Origin: Lichenostomus cassidix
Lineage: Eukaryota; Chordata; Aves; Passeriformes; Meliphagidae
Reading direction: 5' to 3'
Assembly: GCA_008360975.2 (NCBI GenBank)
Contig: CM039184.1
Span: 55,828,797-55,892,796 of the forward strand
DNA length: 64,000 nt
Under the pieces are notes generated by a model. That model made no database searches. It was given only the letters and a program-made list of their open reading frames with translations, and had not been told where the DNA came from. This document shows positions 25,900 to 38,900 of this stretch, one piece after another. The position numbers and the translations under genes are program-made. Within the stretch, counting starts at the first letter, position 1. Each line of letters starts with the position of its first letter.

Positions 25900-26354
25900 C
25901 TAAACAGACTTGGCTTGGGAAAAATAATTCAAATTATTGCTTATTAGTACAAATATTTAATTATTAATTCAGGTAGTGAAAACAAAAAGACTCATTAAAA
26001 CAGTGCCTTTCCTCCCTCCTTTCCCAGGCTCAGCTTCACTCCAGGTTCTTCCCTTGTGACCAGCACCACCCTTGTAGTGCAAGGGCATTGGGTGTGGGCT
26101 GTCCACAGTCTGTACCTAATGGTACATTGGGCTTACCTCTGCTTTTTTCTCATTCTTTTTGTTCCCATTTTCTCTGTCCATCTGTCACGTTTTCCCCTAT
26201 CTTAAACAGAATTTCCCAGAGGTTCTGCGCGAATGGCTGCTGGACTCAGCTGTACCCTGCAGTGGGTCTGTGGGAGCCAGCCAGGGCCATCTTTGTCCAG
26301 CACAGGGTAGCCCCTGGCCTGTCCTCACAGATGCTGCCAGGACATGAACACCCA
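25900..26354 (-). mobile_element. ERV-type LTR-family repeat, copy C (reverse, internally deleted)
   Basis: The minus strand starts TGGGTGTTCATGTCC at 26354, the counterpart of the start of copy B, and includes AGTGAAGCTGAGCCTGGG, identical to a block in copy B. The internal 'GCAGCCCATGG' module array is missing. The far boundary could extend to about 25740; I could not fix it. The 105-codon frame at 26088-26405 on the plus strand is antisense of this repeat. Confidence 0.7.
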
Positions 26355-27829
26355 ATATATGGCCCTATACTTTTCATCTTGCTGTTTTTTCATGTTATAA
26401 AATAGCACTTCTAGTCAAAAGGGGCTACTCAAAGCGGTAGTTAAGAATTAATAGAAGGCTTTGATGTTCTTTCTGACAGTTTCCTGAAAACTGTTTCTGT
26501 GTTCAGCAACACAGGAGATAGCCAGCAAAAGGCAAGGCACCATCAGGAAAAATGTTGAAGACAAGGCTGTTGTTTTGTTACTACAAATACTCTTATCCTT
26601 TGGATGGGTAAAGTAAATGGATTATTTACTGATTATTTACTAGTTATATTAGAACTAAGTGGGTCTTGCTGAAAATTCTTAGAAGAAGAAACAGGTGAGG
26701 GACAAGTTTTGCACAACAGTTTTGAAACATCTGGAACTGCTGTGACAGGAGGTCATGGATCACTGGGTTCACAAAGGACCTTAAGCTAGTTCCCAGGTAA
26801 CAGAACTAAGGCCAGAAACTAAAGCTAGAGTAGGCAGGGATGTGTCTGTGAGATTCCTAAGCCAATGATAGCAGCTACTAGGAGAGCAGGAGAGCAGAGA
26901 GCTGCATGTAGTAGCCAGGCTGATGTGCTCTTGCACACAAGGAGTGGAGTGTTTCCCAAGCCTGGAGACTGACGACTGAGTAGAATAGGTTACCTGATCT
27001 AATAAGACAGTTCAAAATAGCTAATGAGAGGTTTCCTGAAACCCAGAAAAAAACCTCAGAAGTTCAGAAATCAGTGTAGAAATACCAATTGTAGGAACTC
27101 CAGGCTGACCTGGTTTCTGTTGCTTCCTCTTCCCCTCCCTGTTTCCTTCCCTAACATCCCTAGCCTGGAGGAGTTTCAAGTGATTGTGGTTCTGAGTATT
27201 TTGAAGATGAACTTTGATCATACTTAGCTTCATCTTGATATTGCTGCACCTGATGATCTTGTGCTGAGAAGCAGAGGCCAGAGGTTGAGCCATTCCTTTG
27301 AAGATCAGAATGATTTAATTTGCGTAGAAATAGCTGCATTATAAGACCATGAGTAGCAAACCTGAAAAAACATCTAATACATTCTTCTATATTATCCAGT
27401 GTTATATTCATAAACTATTGTTTATGAAGATTTTCTTCTTAGTAGTCATGGCTTCACCTAAAGAGTGGAGTAACTTCATTTCTTTTATTAAAACCACCTT
27501 ACAGAGTGTTTTTTCTGTTCCTGGTACAATTCAGTTTGTGTCCAGAATTCTTGTTCTAATACCTGTTCTGATCAATTTGTAAGAAATAATAGAAAGTTCT
27601 GGCTTACTTTAGAGAAGACTGTTCTTACCTTGTGAGTAACAAACTTCCAGGATTGACAGTCCACCTGTAGGGTGCCTCTTTGCAAACTTTGTGGTGCTGT
27701 ACCTAATGGACCGAAGTTAACATCTTGACCGTGTATATATACATACATCCCTTTCGTTAGGTAGGATTTCACTATGTCTTAGAGCTTTACAGCAAATGCT
27801 CTCATTTTCCTACCAATTGGAGATGGGTT

Positions 27830-27935
27830 TTTGTGAGGGTTGTTTCTTGCTGGTTTTTTTTCCTTCTTTTGTTGGTTGGTTGGTTAGGTTTGGGCTTTTT
27901 TTGTTTGGTTTGAGGGGTTTTTTATGGTTGGTTTG
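27830..27935. repeat. T/G-rich low-complexity tract, including (GGTT)n
   Basis: The tract is almost purely T and G with GGTTGGTTGGTT units. The open frame at 27796-28023 is a translation of this tract. A complementary-composition A/C tract occurs at 57805-57915. Confidence 0.75.
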
Positions 27936-29709
27936 CTTTTTAATTCAAGTGAAATTGCTAAATAAAAATCTGTCGTGTAGTGACTGTCTAGTATTTTGTA
28001 TGTATATCAAGTTTCTTGCATGATTCTTTTTACTGAATATCATCTTCCCACAAAGCATTGTCTTCAGGGAGGTGTCATGTACTTAATGAATTTGCATTTG
28101 CTGTGTTGGAAGAACTAACTGTCTTGAACCTCAAAGTACTTCAGTTCTGCTTACCCTTTAGAGGCCCAAAATGTAGCTGGTTTTTTGTTTCGGGAGCCTG
28201 AATTTTCACTATGGTGTTCTTTTTAGTCATTTTTCAACTGATTGCTAGCCTTGTGTTGTCAAAGCCAATCCTGAAAGATTGGGAATGAAAATTATTTTCA
28301 TTCTGGAACCTTATGAGAGCCTTTGGGTTTTGTTTGTTGGGGCTTTTTCTTTTCCTAAAGGTCTAGCTAGCATTTTCTTTTTTTTTTTTCCCTCTTTTGT
28401 TTTTTTGTAAATTGGTTGAGAGACGATTAGCTCTTCATTACCTGGTAAGCTGTCAGCTTTGAAGTAGTTCTTTCTCCAGTGACTTTCTCCAGTGATATCT
28501 TCTAAGCTATTTTGTCATAATACCCAAGAGAATCAACTGAAGATGGAGAAACTGTTGTGAAAGGGAACACACAAGCACTTAAGAAAGGGAGATATACTTT
28601 GTATGGCTGACAGAACACAAGAGATGAAATCTGACTGTGGCACAGTACTCAGGGACTTTGGGTTGAGCTTGGGTGTTTGTGGGTAGGCCAAAAAGTCCAT
28701 GTAGAATGTTTCTGTAGTGTTTTTAATTGGCTTTTTCTTCTGTAATATCAATGCATCAGGAAGGCTGATTAGCATTAGTCCTTCCTTTAACTTTCTTAGG
28801 AAAGACTTTGAAAGGAATGTAGTTAGGCAAAAAGGAGCACCTTTGAAAAGTGGCATATTTATGTATATTTGTCCCCTAATGCTGAGTTATGATGTTACTT
28901 TTTCTGTCTTCAGCCTCCTTCACACAGTACAAAATTGTTGTGGAAGAACAGTCAAAAAGCAGTCCAAAACAAATATCTGGATTTGATTATTACACAGAAC
29001 TCTATTTCTTTGCATTATTGGTATAAAGGAGAGCTACCCAAACAATTTTCTTGACTTCTTATTTGACTGTTGGCATTTAGATCCTTCAACCAATGCTTAA
29101 TTGTTTGCATCTGAGGCTGTGAGAAAATATATGCAATTGATTGATGTTTTAGAATTAACAGGAAAATGACACTGTAAATGCAATAAGGGGTAGTATAAGG
29201 GTGATTATAGAGTTGAATGTTGAGCTACATGTTGAAACTCAAAATTGAATTCGCAGAGCTCAGGCACACAAAACAGCCCAAGTTTGAAACAGAGAACCAA
29301 GGAAGAAAGGTATGAAATTAAATATATTTAGGGGATTTAATTATAATTTAAATGTCATTGATTTCTCTTTTTTAAAGGAAAAAAAATTAAAAGTAGTATC
29401 TCAACTGCCAATGCTTTTAAATACTGATTTTTAAAAAGTGTGTTTTTCTATTTCAATACTTTATAGACTTTAACAGCCAAGTATACATCTTGAATTTAGT
29501 GTTTACCAGTGACTTGACAGAGTGGACTCCCACCCCATTTTAGGTCTTTAATTTTTCTAATTTCATTATTGCACATATGTGGAGGCAACAGGAGGAATAT
29601 CTATAGTTAAAGTCTTAGAACTCTGTTTTGGGCTCAAGCTCTCTTCGCAGTTCCTGGGAAGTTATCCCATTACTGGTACCTGCTCATCCAGTAACCTGGT
29701 CTGGTGTCA

Positions 29710-29795
29710 TAGCTGATCCTGCTCTGAGCAGGAGGTTGGCCTGAAGGCCTCCTGAGATCCTTATTAGCTATTATCCTGTAAGCCTATGATTTAGT
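29710..29795 (+). mobile_element. CR1 3' tail fragment
   Basis: The block CTGCTCTGAGCAGGAGGTTG followed by 'gcctgaaggcctcctgagatcc' and a degenerate '...ctatgattta' is the last part of a CR1 3' end. Upstream sequence is too diverged to follow. Confidence 0.8.
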
Positions 29796-30212
29796 TATGT
29801 CAAGTTTAACTTCAGCATCAGAATTGTTTGTTTACAGTATGTAAATATGAATAATAATTTTAATATCAAGTGCATTGTTTTCATTGACTTAAAAGTAAAC
29901 AGTGCAGTATAGATACACATGTGATTTTTAGGAAAGCAGTCACGTTTGTTAAATTACAAGTTCTTTTAAATTTTTTTATTTCTGAATGGGTTTACTTTTT
30001 ATTTCTTCTCAATTTTAAAAAAGTCTGGTTATAAATCAAATATACAAAATCATTTGCTGATGGCTGATACTGTTAATGGAATAAGGTGTCAGAAATTTTA
30101 CAAGACAAAATAGCTTCTTGAAAATTGTGCCATAGGTAAAAAAACATTTGCAAACAAAATCTCTGACATCTTCCTTGAAACCGCTGTTATCATCACTACT
30201 CGTTCTTTGCAG

Positions 30213-30303
30213 GGGATGGAGTGCTAGATCTCTCTACAAAGAAAAGCGCAAGGTTGGAAGAACCAAAATATGATCCATTGTGTTCTGAAAACTCAGTGTC
30301 TGG
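30213..30303 (+). CDS. LCORL: LCORL exon 6, with CtBP motif VLDLST and the isoform branch point
   Basis: The exon is 91 bp, entered in phase 1 after CGTTCTTTGCAG; the G from exon 5 plus GG gives the glycine of QGDGVLDLSTKK. It exits in phase 2 at TCTGG|GTAAGC, leaving GG of a glycine codon. It carries VLDLST at 30221-30238, the second CtBP-type motif, followed by a basic patch and an acidic/serine linker ending ENSVSG. Any next exon must supply one base to finish the glycine, and exon 7 (g), exon 8 (t) and the 59776 exon (c) all do so in frame. This donor is therefore the branch point for the three C-termini. Confidence 0.93.
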
Positions 30304-31714
30304 GTAAGCAACGTTTAGGACTCTCTTTGGCTTATCAAAAAGGCAATCCAAGTTTCTCTTCTCCGGTCAGGTTTTATGTTCATAACATACCTGTATATAC
30401 TGGCACACACATGTGGTTCCTATTTTGCTTTCAGAAGAATTTTTGTCACTCATAAGTGTGTGTCTATGTATATATCATATGTTTCATTTGTCTTTTTCCT
30501 TTTTTTCTGTTTAAAGAAAAGTTATCAGAACAATCACCAAACTTTAGTTCATGTTACTAAAAATTACCTGAAAATTGATTACATAACACATTAAAAGTAA
30601 GAGAATAGTAGAAGAAAATGCAAATAATTCTTTTAGAATTTATTTAGGAAACTTCAATTTTGGACAAAAATGACCATGTTAATAATTAGATGTAAAATCC
30701 TCTTCAACTAACATGAACAAGTTAAATGACTATTATCAATAATATTCCTTAATAGAGAGAGAGCAAGCGCGTGAGAGAGAGCTCTTAATCATCATACTTA
30801 TACTTACATCATGGTTCTGACTATGGTGTGTGGTGGCAAATGGTTAAATTTCCTTATTCAGCAAGGAAAACGTTATTGGATCTGCTGAAAGCTGCCACAG
30901 AATTAGTGAATTGCATTGTTTTGTTGGATTTTATGATCTTGGCATCCTCCCATCCACTAGCCATAGCAGGACCCTTTTTGTCACCTGTACGTCTTACCAA
31001 GTAATTTATTACAAATAGGACTACAGTAGCAGCATTTGATGAATGATGTAAAAGTGCATTTTATTAATTTGCTGATATGAAAAAGTTTGAAAATGAATAT
31101 GACTTTGTAATTAGTGAGCTGTAAATAGTGAGTATAAGTTTTTTAAATCGTGTCTTATTTTGCGAAAAATGGACTTGATTGTTAATTACAGCACTTTATC
31201 TTCTTGTTGTAGAAAGCCTAGTTTTGTGTAAGTCTGGGATGTTTGTGTGTAGTTATGTACTTATTGCTGCAAATTTTCTATGAGGGGGTTGACTCTTTTA
31301 TTACTTGTTTAGCGGTAACGTCACGTTTCTACTAACAAAAACTCCTTCAGGATTTGGGTATTTAACGGAACGTTAATTGTATAATTAAAATTATAACAGT
31401 GTTGCTCTGCAAGCATGTGAACAAGGGAATATAGCAAGCACATGAGACTATAACCAAATACAGAGCTAGGATATAAAGTTCTTGGAAGGGCTGCTGTAGA
31501 ATCCACGGTATGATTTTTGACACACTGTCCTACCAGAACTGTAACATTTTGCTAGGATAATCATTTAACTACCACATCTCAAAGGCTAAAAAGTATCAGA
31601 AGCAGTGATGTTACCGAAGCAAGGAGTATAATAAAGGAGTGGACCCTTCCCTTCCATAGCTGTGTGAGAGTCTCTCATACATCAGTTTACCATCGTTTCA
31701 TTCCATCCATCCAG
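30304..31714 (+). other. LCORL: LCORL intron 6 (to exon 7)
   Basis: This 1.4-kb AT-rich intron contains a GA-rich purine tract near 30752-30782 and ends in a good acceptor (CATTCCATCCATCCAG). No other element was recognised. In the other isoforms the intron extends to 39492 or 59775. Confidence 0.85.
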
Positions 31715-32747
31715 GAGACTACACAGAAACAGAGAGGACTATGTGGAAAGAAGTGCTGAGTTTGCAGATGGTTTGCTCTCAAAAGCTTTGAAAGACATTC
31801 AGTCTGGAGCACTGGACATAAATAAAGCAGGCATACTTTATGGCATACCTCAAAAAACTTTACTTCTCCACTTAGAAGCCTTACCAGCAGGAAAGCCTGC
31901 ACCTTTTAAAAATAAAACTCGAGATTTCAATGATAGTTATTCATTTAAAGACAGTAAAGAAACTTGTGCAGTCCTACAAAAAGTAGCCTTGTGGGCAAGA
32001 GCTCAAGCAGAGCGCACAGAAAAAAGTAAACTCAGTCTACTTGAAACCTCAGAATTAAAATTCCCAACAGCTTCCAGTTACCTCCACCAGTTAACTCTAC
32101 AGAGAATGGTCACTCAGTTTAAAGAAAAAAATGAAAATCTACAATATGAAACTTCAAGTCCTACTGTACAATTAAAAATTCCTCAGCTAAGAATAAGTTC
32201 TGTGTCCAAACCACAGTCTGATACTGCTGGTCTTCTGGATGTTATGTACCACGTTTCTAAAACCTCCTCAGTCTTAGAAGGATCAGCTCTTCAAAAATTG
32301 AAAAATATCCTCCCTAAACAGAACAAAATTGAATGTTCTGGACCTGTAACTCACTCAAGTGTTGACTCCTACTTTCTGCATGGGGACCTCTCTCCTTTGT
32401 GTCTTAATGCTAAGAATGGGACAGTAGATGGAACCTCAGAAAATACAGAAGATAGTTTGGATCGTAAAGATAATAAGCAACCAAGAAAAAAACGTGGCCG
32501 CTATCGGCAGTATGACCACGAAATAATGGAAGAAGCAATTGCAATGGTAATGAGTGGGAAAATGAGTGTTTCCAAAGCACAAGGAATTTATGGGGTACCT
32601 CACAGCACTTTAGAATATAAAGTAAAAGAAAGATCTGGAACATTGAAGACTCCACCGAAGAAGAAACTCCGATTACCAGATACTGGCTTATTTAATATGA
32701 CAGATTCAGGGACTGGCAGCTGCAAAAATAGTAGCAAGCCTGTGTAG
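31715..32747 (+). CDS. LCORL: LCORL exon 7: psq helix-turn-helix C-terminus (short isoform)
   Basis: The first G completes the glycine of exon 6, giving [21 protein letters not shown]; the frame runs to TAG at 32745-32747, 343 residues after that glycine. With the visible 208 residues this gives 551, and a first exon of about 51 codons would give about 602, the length I recall for human LCORL. A first psq-like segment, with [20 protein letters not shown], lies near the start. A basic run ([12 protein letters not shown], about 32478-32515) then leads into the classical psq helix-turn-helix, with [20 protein letters not shown] and [13 protein letters not shown] to about 32636. The tail [12 protein letters not shown] is basic. 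The role is sequence-specific DNA binding joined to corepressor docking, in the nucleus (family knowledge). It is intact. Confidence 0.95.
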
Positions 32748-33205
32748 AATAATTGTTAGCGAATTGTTTTGTGTGTGTGTATGTATGTCTGTATACACAC
32801 ACTATGTGAGAAATACATATGCTCACTCTGACAGAAGACATGAAACTATACAGTTCAAAAACCACATACATGCCTTTTGAAAAATAGATTTATTCAGGGT
32901 TTTCACTGTGGACAGAATTATAGAGTTGCTCACTTAATTCTGATAGTGTGTATTTAATATAATCCTTGTATAAATAGGTGAAAAGATTCAGGTTTTATTT
33001 AGTAGTCACTAGCATAAAGATGTTTTGGGAAAACAAGTATTTGTCATGTGAAGCATAATTTTTAATTGGTGAAGAACCACTTTACCCATTCAATTATCCA
33101 TCTTATTACGGAAATACACAACCAAGGGTTAGCAGACTTTTGTAGTTCACAGAATACTTGCAATAAATTGTAAGTAACTCAGATTATACAAAGCAAGGGA
33201 TTTAA

Positions 33206-33211
33206 AATAAA
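33206..33211 (+). terminator. LCORL: Candidate polyadenylation signal, exon 7 isoform
   Basis: AATAAA about 460 bases past the stop codon; another lies at 33162-33167. Use is not proven by sequence alone. Confidence 0.45.
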
Positions 33212-34544
33212 AAGCTAGTTCCTTACAAGGAAGTGGATTTGTGAAGTATTAGTAGGATATAGTACATTCTGTGAAAGAAAAAAGTGCGTTATTTAAATAT
33301 CCAATACAAGTAAGAAAAACATTTCTTTACAAAAATGTGTATTTAGCAGGCATAAACTGCATTTTTTTATCATTTTAAGAAAATTTTGTTGTTGGTTTAG
33401 AAAGAAATTGGTGTTTACAAAGTGTACACTTATGAAATCTGAGAAATTACTGTAGTTATAGAATTATTAAATATGAAATAAGATGGAATACTAAGAGCAT
33501 AAAATAATTTAAACTTTAACATAATTTTCCTTTTTAGTTTGACAGTTAAGGTAACTTGTAAGGTTTAAAAAGAAAGTTGGAATGCAACTTAGAGCATGTT
33601 CATAATGTGCACAGAATGAGCTTGAGAATGGTTTGGGTTTGTTTGTTTTTTTGTTTAAACGTGCTGGTTAGTTGATGTTATGACTACTTAAAATTTATTT
33701 AAGGATTGTGTCACACTCCTATTGAAAAACCTCACTGTAACTGTAATGTATTTGCTGCTGTGACATTTCAAAATATGTTCAGTTTATCAAAATGAATACC
33801 AAGTTACATTATCATCTTGCTAATAACCAAATTTGCAGTTCAGGGTCTTGATAGAAATACAGATATTAAACAGTGAAGCTGTTTTGAACTTTCAATAATA
33901 TAAATTCTTTATAAATTTGGTAGTTAGAAGTTAGGCAGTTGATTTTAAATATGTAACTTTTAATAGAATTTAAGGGAGACCAATTACCTTCATATTGCAG
34001 TTTTTACATGAATTTCAAAGTATTCACACTGGATTTTTTATCACACTTAATTTTTTTAATGTAATATCAAAAATATGTGTCTACATATGAATGGGGGCTT
34101 GCTTCATACATTCACTACTGAACATCAATGCCCTTTTCTTCTCAACATCTAAATTTTTCTGTATGCATCTAATTTGGCATAGAAAAAGATTTTCTCCAAC
34201 TTCTGTATGTGTGGTGCACATGCACACTTTTTCCCCCCCCCCCACTTAAATTGCATGTGTATGGGTTAATTACAGAAATTAAATGGGACATTAGATACAT
34301 ATGGGCCACATCAGGTAATTTTATTTATAGATAAACTTGCCATTAAATTCAGTGGAGAGCATACTGCGACACTGATGGCAAAATCTACCCCATATCTATT
34401 AACACTACTAAAAAAGACAACTTCCACTTTAAAACAGACTAAACCTTTGAAACTGCACAACCAGTATCAGTTCTTTGGTCTCTCAGATCTATACTCAATC
34501 TTCTTCAGTCATTCAGGTTTACTTGCATATTACAGAATGAATCT

Positions 34545-34645
34545 CTCAGGCACATGGTGATTCTTGAGGTGTCCTGCACAGGGCCAGGAGCTGGACTCAG
34601 TGATCCTGATGGGTCCCTCCCAACTCAGCATATTCTATGATTTTA
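34545..34645 (+). mobile_element. CR1 3' tail fragment
   Basis: The run 'ctcaggcacatggtgattcttg', then GTCCTGCACAGGGCCAGGAG, 'gatcctgatgggtccctcccaactcagcatattctatgatttt' matches the terminus of the CR1 copy at 17500-17602 almost word for word. It lies in the presumed 3' UTR of the exon 7 isoform. Confidence 0.88.
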
Positions 34646-35940
34646 AGTAGAGCTGTACCTGATAAGGAGTTTGCAGAACAGCAGATGTCAGGGTCATCTT
34701 TCATTTTAAAAGAATTAAGCCATATTTTGTGAGGGCCAGAAGGATTAATTTGTGGATATATCCCCACTGAAAAATGCAGCTGACAAAACCTTAGAAGTTT
34801 CAACATCTGTCTTTATACAGTTTTACTTGCAAAAATCTGGGGCTTCAATACATTGCCTAATATTTGTACCATACTGATGTTTTCTACTCCTCAGACGTTG
34901 TTAGAAGTTTGAGTCAGAACTTTATATTGAAGGCAAGTGACAGTACTCTTTTTATATCATTTAAAAGATGACCTGACCAAAAATTTAACAGGATTCATAA
35001 AATCAGGGATCATTTTACTATTGACTTAACAGTACTCAGTAGTTTTGTATGTAATATTATAATTAATTTTCAACATTTTAGTATTTGTATTTATTTTTGG
35101 TCAGAAATAGTAATTAAAATATTTTTTGATAGTTTATAGATGATACTCAACCTGTAAGTGTTTAAAGAACAGAATTATTTGTTTCTAATTATTAGGCTAA
35201 CCTTTAATTATACAGCTAAGGAAAGGCAGGGAAATGTGTAAATTCTCCTTCCCCAACCCCTGTGTATTTCATTAAATGTCATTTAAATTATACATTTTGA
35301 ACTGTTTTATAAATTCAGTTACCACTCACTACTTAGTAATTGATGATTTCTGAAAATTCCTGTTTCAGCAGAATTTTAAATGAAGGCGAAAGCAAGCCCT
35401 ACATGCTTTCTACTTATTTGAATGTTTCTCAAGTATTTTATATTAAAAAACAGTGCCTCTGTTTTTAGAACTACTGCTCAGTAAAGCTGTTTAAACCATT
35501 TCTGGTAGCTAATGACAATTTTATATTAAATTGTATATTAACTTTAGTGAGACTGATTTTTTTTAGTTGTTTACAGTACAAATACTTGTATTTGTTTTTT
35601 AATTGCAGTATTTCCATTGTCGCAGTAATTTAGTAAAACTCTGTGGCTGCCTTGATTTTTGACAGATTTTTGTTAACAACTGATTTTTAGGCAATTAGTT
35701 ATATTTATGCATAAATCAATTGCACTATAATTCATGAATTATTTATTACAATATTTTCTAATGAATTCCATGTATTTGTCTTGTGTTGTAAATGTACTGT
35801 AATTCTGTTTCTTCTTTGTGTTGTTATATTCCTAAATCTGATTGTATGAATTTAATTGTTTAGTTAACGTGTTTCTACGTTGTAATTTGTAGTAAAGCAC
35901 TTCAATGCTTTTGCACATAAATTTACAACACTGATGTGTG

Positions 35941-38900
35941 ATTGATTTGCTCATTCAGTAAAAAAAAAGAAAGAAACGAAAACCTGTACACTGACTTATT
36001 TGACTTATTCCTGAGGCACAAGGTGATTAGCAGTGGCATAAGATCAAGAACTGTACAAATTAAGCTCATAATGACTAATTTGCTATGAGAATTTTATCAG
36101 AGATAGTAGCTTTAAGTAAGGATGGTTTATTTTCTCAGAATTGATTAATTACTCATTAATGAGAAGAAAATCAGAAAATTAATTTTCTAACACCCCCTTT
36201 AGTTTGTAGCTAAAAATTATAAATAATACATAGCTTTTTTGAGGTACTTCATAAAGTCAGAAAACAAACATTTCTACAAGACAGATTTTTATTTCTCTAG
36301 TAGTTCCATGCTGTTCATATGAGTGATTGAAAGTATATTCTGTTCCAGTTTCGTTCCAGTCCCAGTCTGTAAAGATCTGGCTAGATTGATCTATCTTATC
36401 TCTGGCTGAGGTGACAGAAGACAGAACTCTAGGGAAGGACCTCTTTTGGGAGTCCTGTGATAGAGCTCTTCCCTGATAGTTTTTGTGGAGGAGGCAAAGT
36501 TTTATTTCTTTATATGTAAATTAATACACTGAAAGGCTGGTAATTAACCTTATCACATTGCTGCCTTTGTGCCATTTTTGGACTCCAGTCAATCCCCACT
36601 CCATGTTATTAACTACCTCTATCTCCCAGAAGGGAAATAATACCATTCCATGCTTAACCTTTGTCTTGAGCAATACTGTGCACAAAAGGTACCAGGGGAG
36701 CAGTGCATATTGATCCTCTCAAACCCTCAGTTTCCTGCCCACTCTCTCCAGCCATCTTTTAGTGTGTGGTTTGGAGGAAGTGTGCAATATGGCAAAATGA
36801 TAGGTCTTCCTTCTATGAAATTATTGTTTAAGCCTTTTATCCTGAGGATAGCCCAAACTACTGTGTGACAACACAAATTGAAAGAGATATAGGAAAGAAT
36901 TAAAGGAAACTGAAGTATAATTCCGTAGTTGTATTGAAAAGCTACTAAAAATTAGTTTGTTTAAATATATTGACATCTCTACAGAGAGACACTTAAAGGA
37001 AAATATGTTGCTTTAATGCTGGAATTTGTGTAGTAAGCTCTGCTCCCAAATGGTGACTAAGTAAAGGCTCGATGTGTTTTCAGAAACTTGGAAGATCATT
37101 TGGACTGTTGCAGTAGAATAGATGAAGTTGTCTGTCAGCTTTAAAAACTAACGTTAAGGGAAAGCAGATTATAGACATCACACAAGGGTGGATAATCAGG
37201 AAATCAGTTGTTTTAGGAGAATGTCCAGTATGTCGATGTTAATCAGAATATTGCTTTATACAACAAGTTGATCTCCACATAGCAAATTCAAAACAGTTTT
37301 GAGGCCTATGGAAGTTTTGGTCACTCTCTTAGAGAAGGTTGTAGGGCTCCAGAAGCAACCTCCACTAGTAAACAGACTTTAAATAGCAGTTATGGATACA
37401 GGTCCTCTACAATTAAAACTTTCCAGTGAAACAGTAATAGACACACCTTGCAAGTCTAGACTAGTCTAGAAAGGTACCTGTTTAGGAATTCAGTCTAAAA
37501 AAAAGACTGCACTATAGCAAATTAGTACTTAACAAATTTACTCTGGTTTACAAACAAAATACTGAAGATGAAGGGCTAGTGATACGTTGATTTTTTTTTT
37601 TCAATCTGGCCGTTCAAAACATTAATTAAAATCATGGTGGTGGGGAGGGCAATTACCTTTTATCTTTAATTGCATTATTAGAATAAGCTTTGTTTTTACA
37701 AGGGTAGTGATACATTTCAACACCTTGTGACTCCTGAATTCTTTGGAGTAACAGTCAGACTCTTCTCAGTGTAGTGGCATTTCAAAAACAGTCAAATCCT
37801 GACAGTGACATTCCCTTGAATAATGCTGATTTTACTTTATATTGCAAGTGCAAAGAGGTTGTTGGGGTTTTTTTTAAGACTTAATTATTTCAAATTAAAC
37901 ATAATTACAACTTCAACTAATACTGTCACAATTATCTTACGTCTTTATGAGTTAGTATCACCTAGGTGCCCGATTTTGAATATATACCATTTTATACCGA
38001 ATATTACAGGAGAAGGAAAAAACCACAAAGAATTATTATGTAGAGTTGTCTGGTTTTAAGCTCTAAACTTTAAAATCTGTGTAGCACAATAAAAATAGAA
38101 ACTTGCATGTAATAGCTTTTAGTGAGAAACTTGAAACTAAAAGTTATTATTGATGCTAATAATTTTGGGTATTAATTAATGAATAAGTAACTATACATTT
38201 AATTACAGCACATTAAGTTTTAAATATGTTTGTCCATTGATCAATGCAGTTGTAAAACAAATCAAAATGAAAATTTTTCAAAGTGTAGGCTTAAATACAA
38301 AAAAATTACAGGGGATAATAGTAGGGAAAAGAAGTTAGTGTCATGTTCAGAGTTTGGTGATCTGTTTAAACAATACATACTTTTCTAAAACAGAATTCTT
38401 CTAACATTTTCTGCTCATGCAATTGGTTTCAGTAAAACATTTGAATTAGATGTTAACTATCTGTTGATAGTTGCTATCCAGCATAAGGATTTTGTATTTA
38501 ATTGAAGAAATACCTGTATTAATTTCTACCGTGGAAAATTTTCAGCTTTTCAGTATAAATGATTGATTAGGTAAGTAGTGACATTAGTTTTAATAATTTA
38601 TAAGAAATTTATTAAATAGTTAAAGTAGTATTTTATGAGTCTGTTTTTTTTAGTTAATACCTTTGAGAACAACTGCTCAGAAGTCTATCTAGGTATAGGC
38701 CTACCCCATATTTGATGTTTAAAGGATGTTAATATTTCTCTCACAAATTACTTATTCCAGTGGTGATTATCTCTCTCTCTATTTAATTAAGGAATCCGTG
38801 TGTGTGCACACATGTGTGTTTTTAATACATTGTAATGAAAAGCTTGTGATGCACCACTGCAATTTTTTTAAAAACTGAAAGGGAGAATTTTACCTGCAAA

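Larger units (their letters stand above)
21340..30212 (+). other. LCORL: LCORL intron 5
   Basis: This 8.9-kb intron contains two copies of the ERV-type LTR family (24009-24802 on plus, about 25900-26354 on minus), a CR1 tail at 29710-29795, and a T/G-rich low-complexity tract at about 27830-27935. Remaining sequence shows no exon-like segments. The 208-codon minus-strand frame at 23727-24353 runs across the edge of an LTR copy. Confidence 0.8.
32748..35940 (+). other. LCORL: Probable 3' UTR of the exon 7 isoform
   Basis: AT-rich sequence follows the stop with no new coding frame. Candidate polyadenylation signals are AATAAA at 33162-33167 and 33206-33211, and a weaker AGTAAA near 35891. A (TG)n/(CA)n inverted stretch near 32770-32803, a C run near 34233-34242 and a CR1 tail at 34545-34645 lie inside. 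The 3' limit is my estimate; the transcript may end at the first signals or extend about 3.2 kb. Confidence 0.5.

Noticed and set aside
31743..31745. GTG as a translation start for exon 7
   Set aside because: The frame extends back to the acceptor at 31714 with the familiar [11 protein letters not shown] sequence; GTG is an internal valine.
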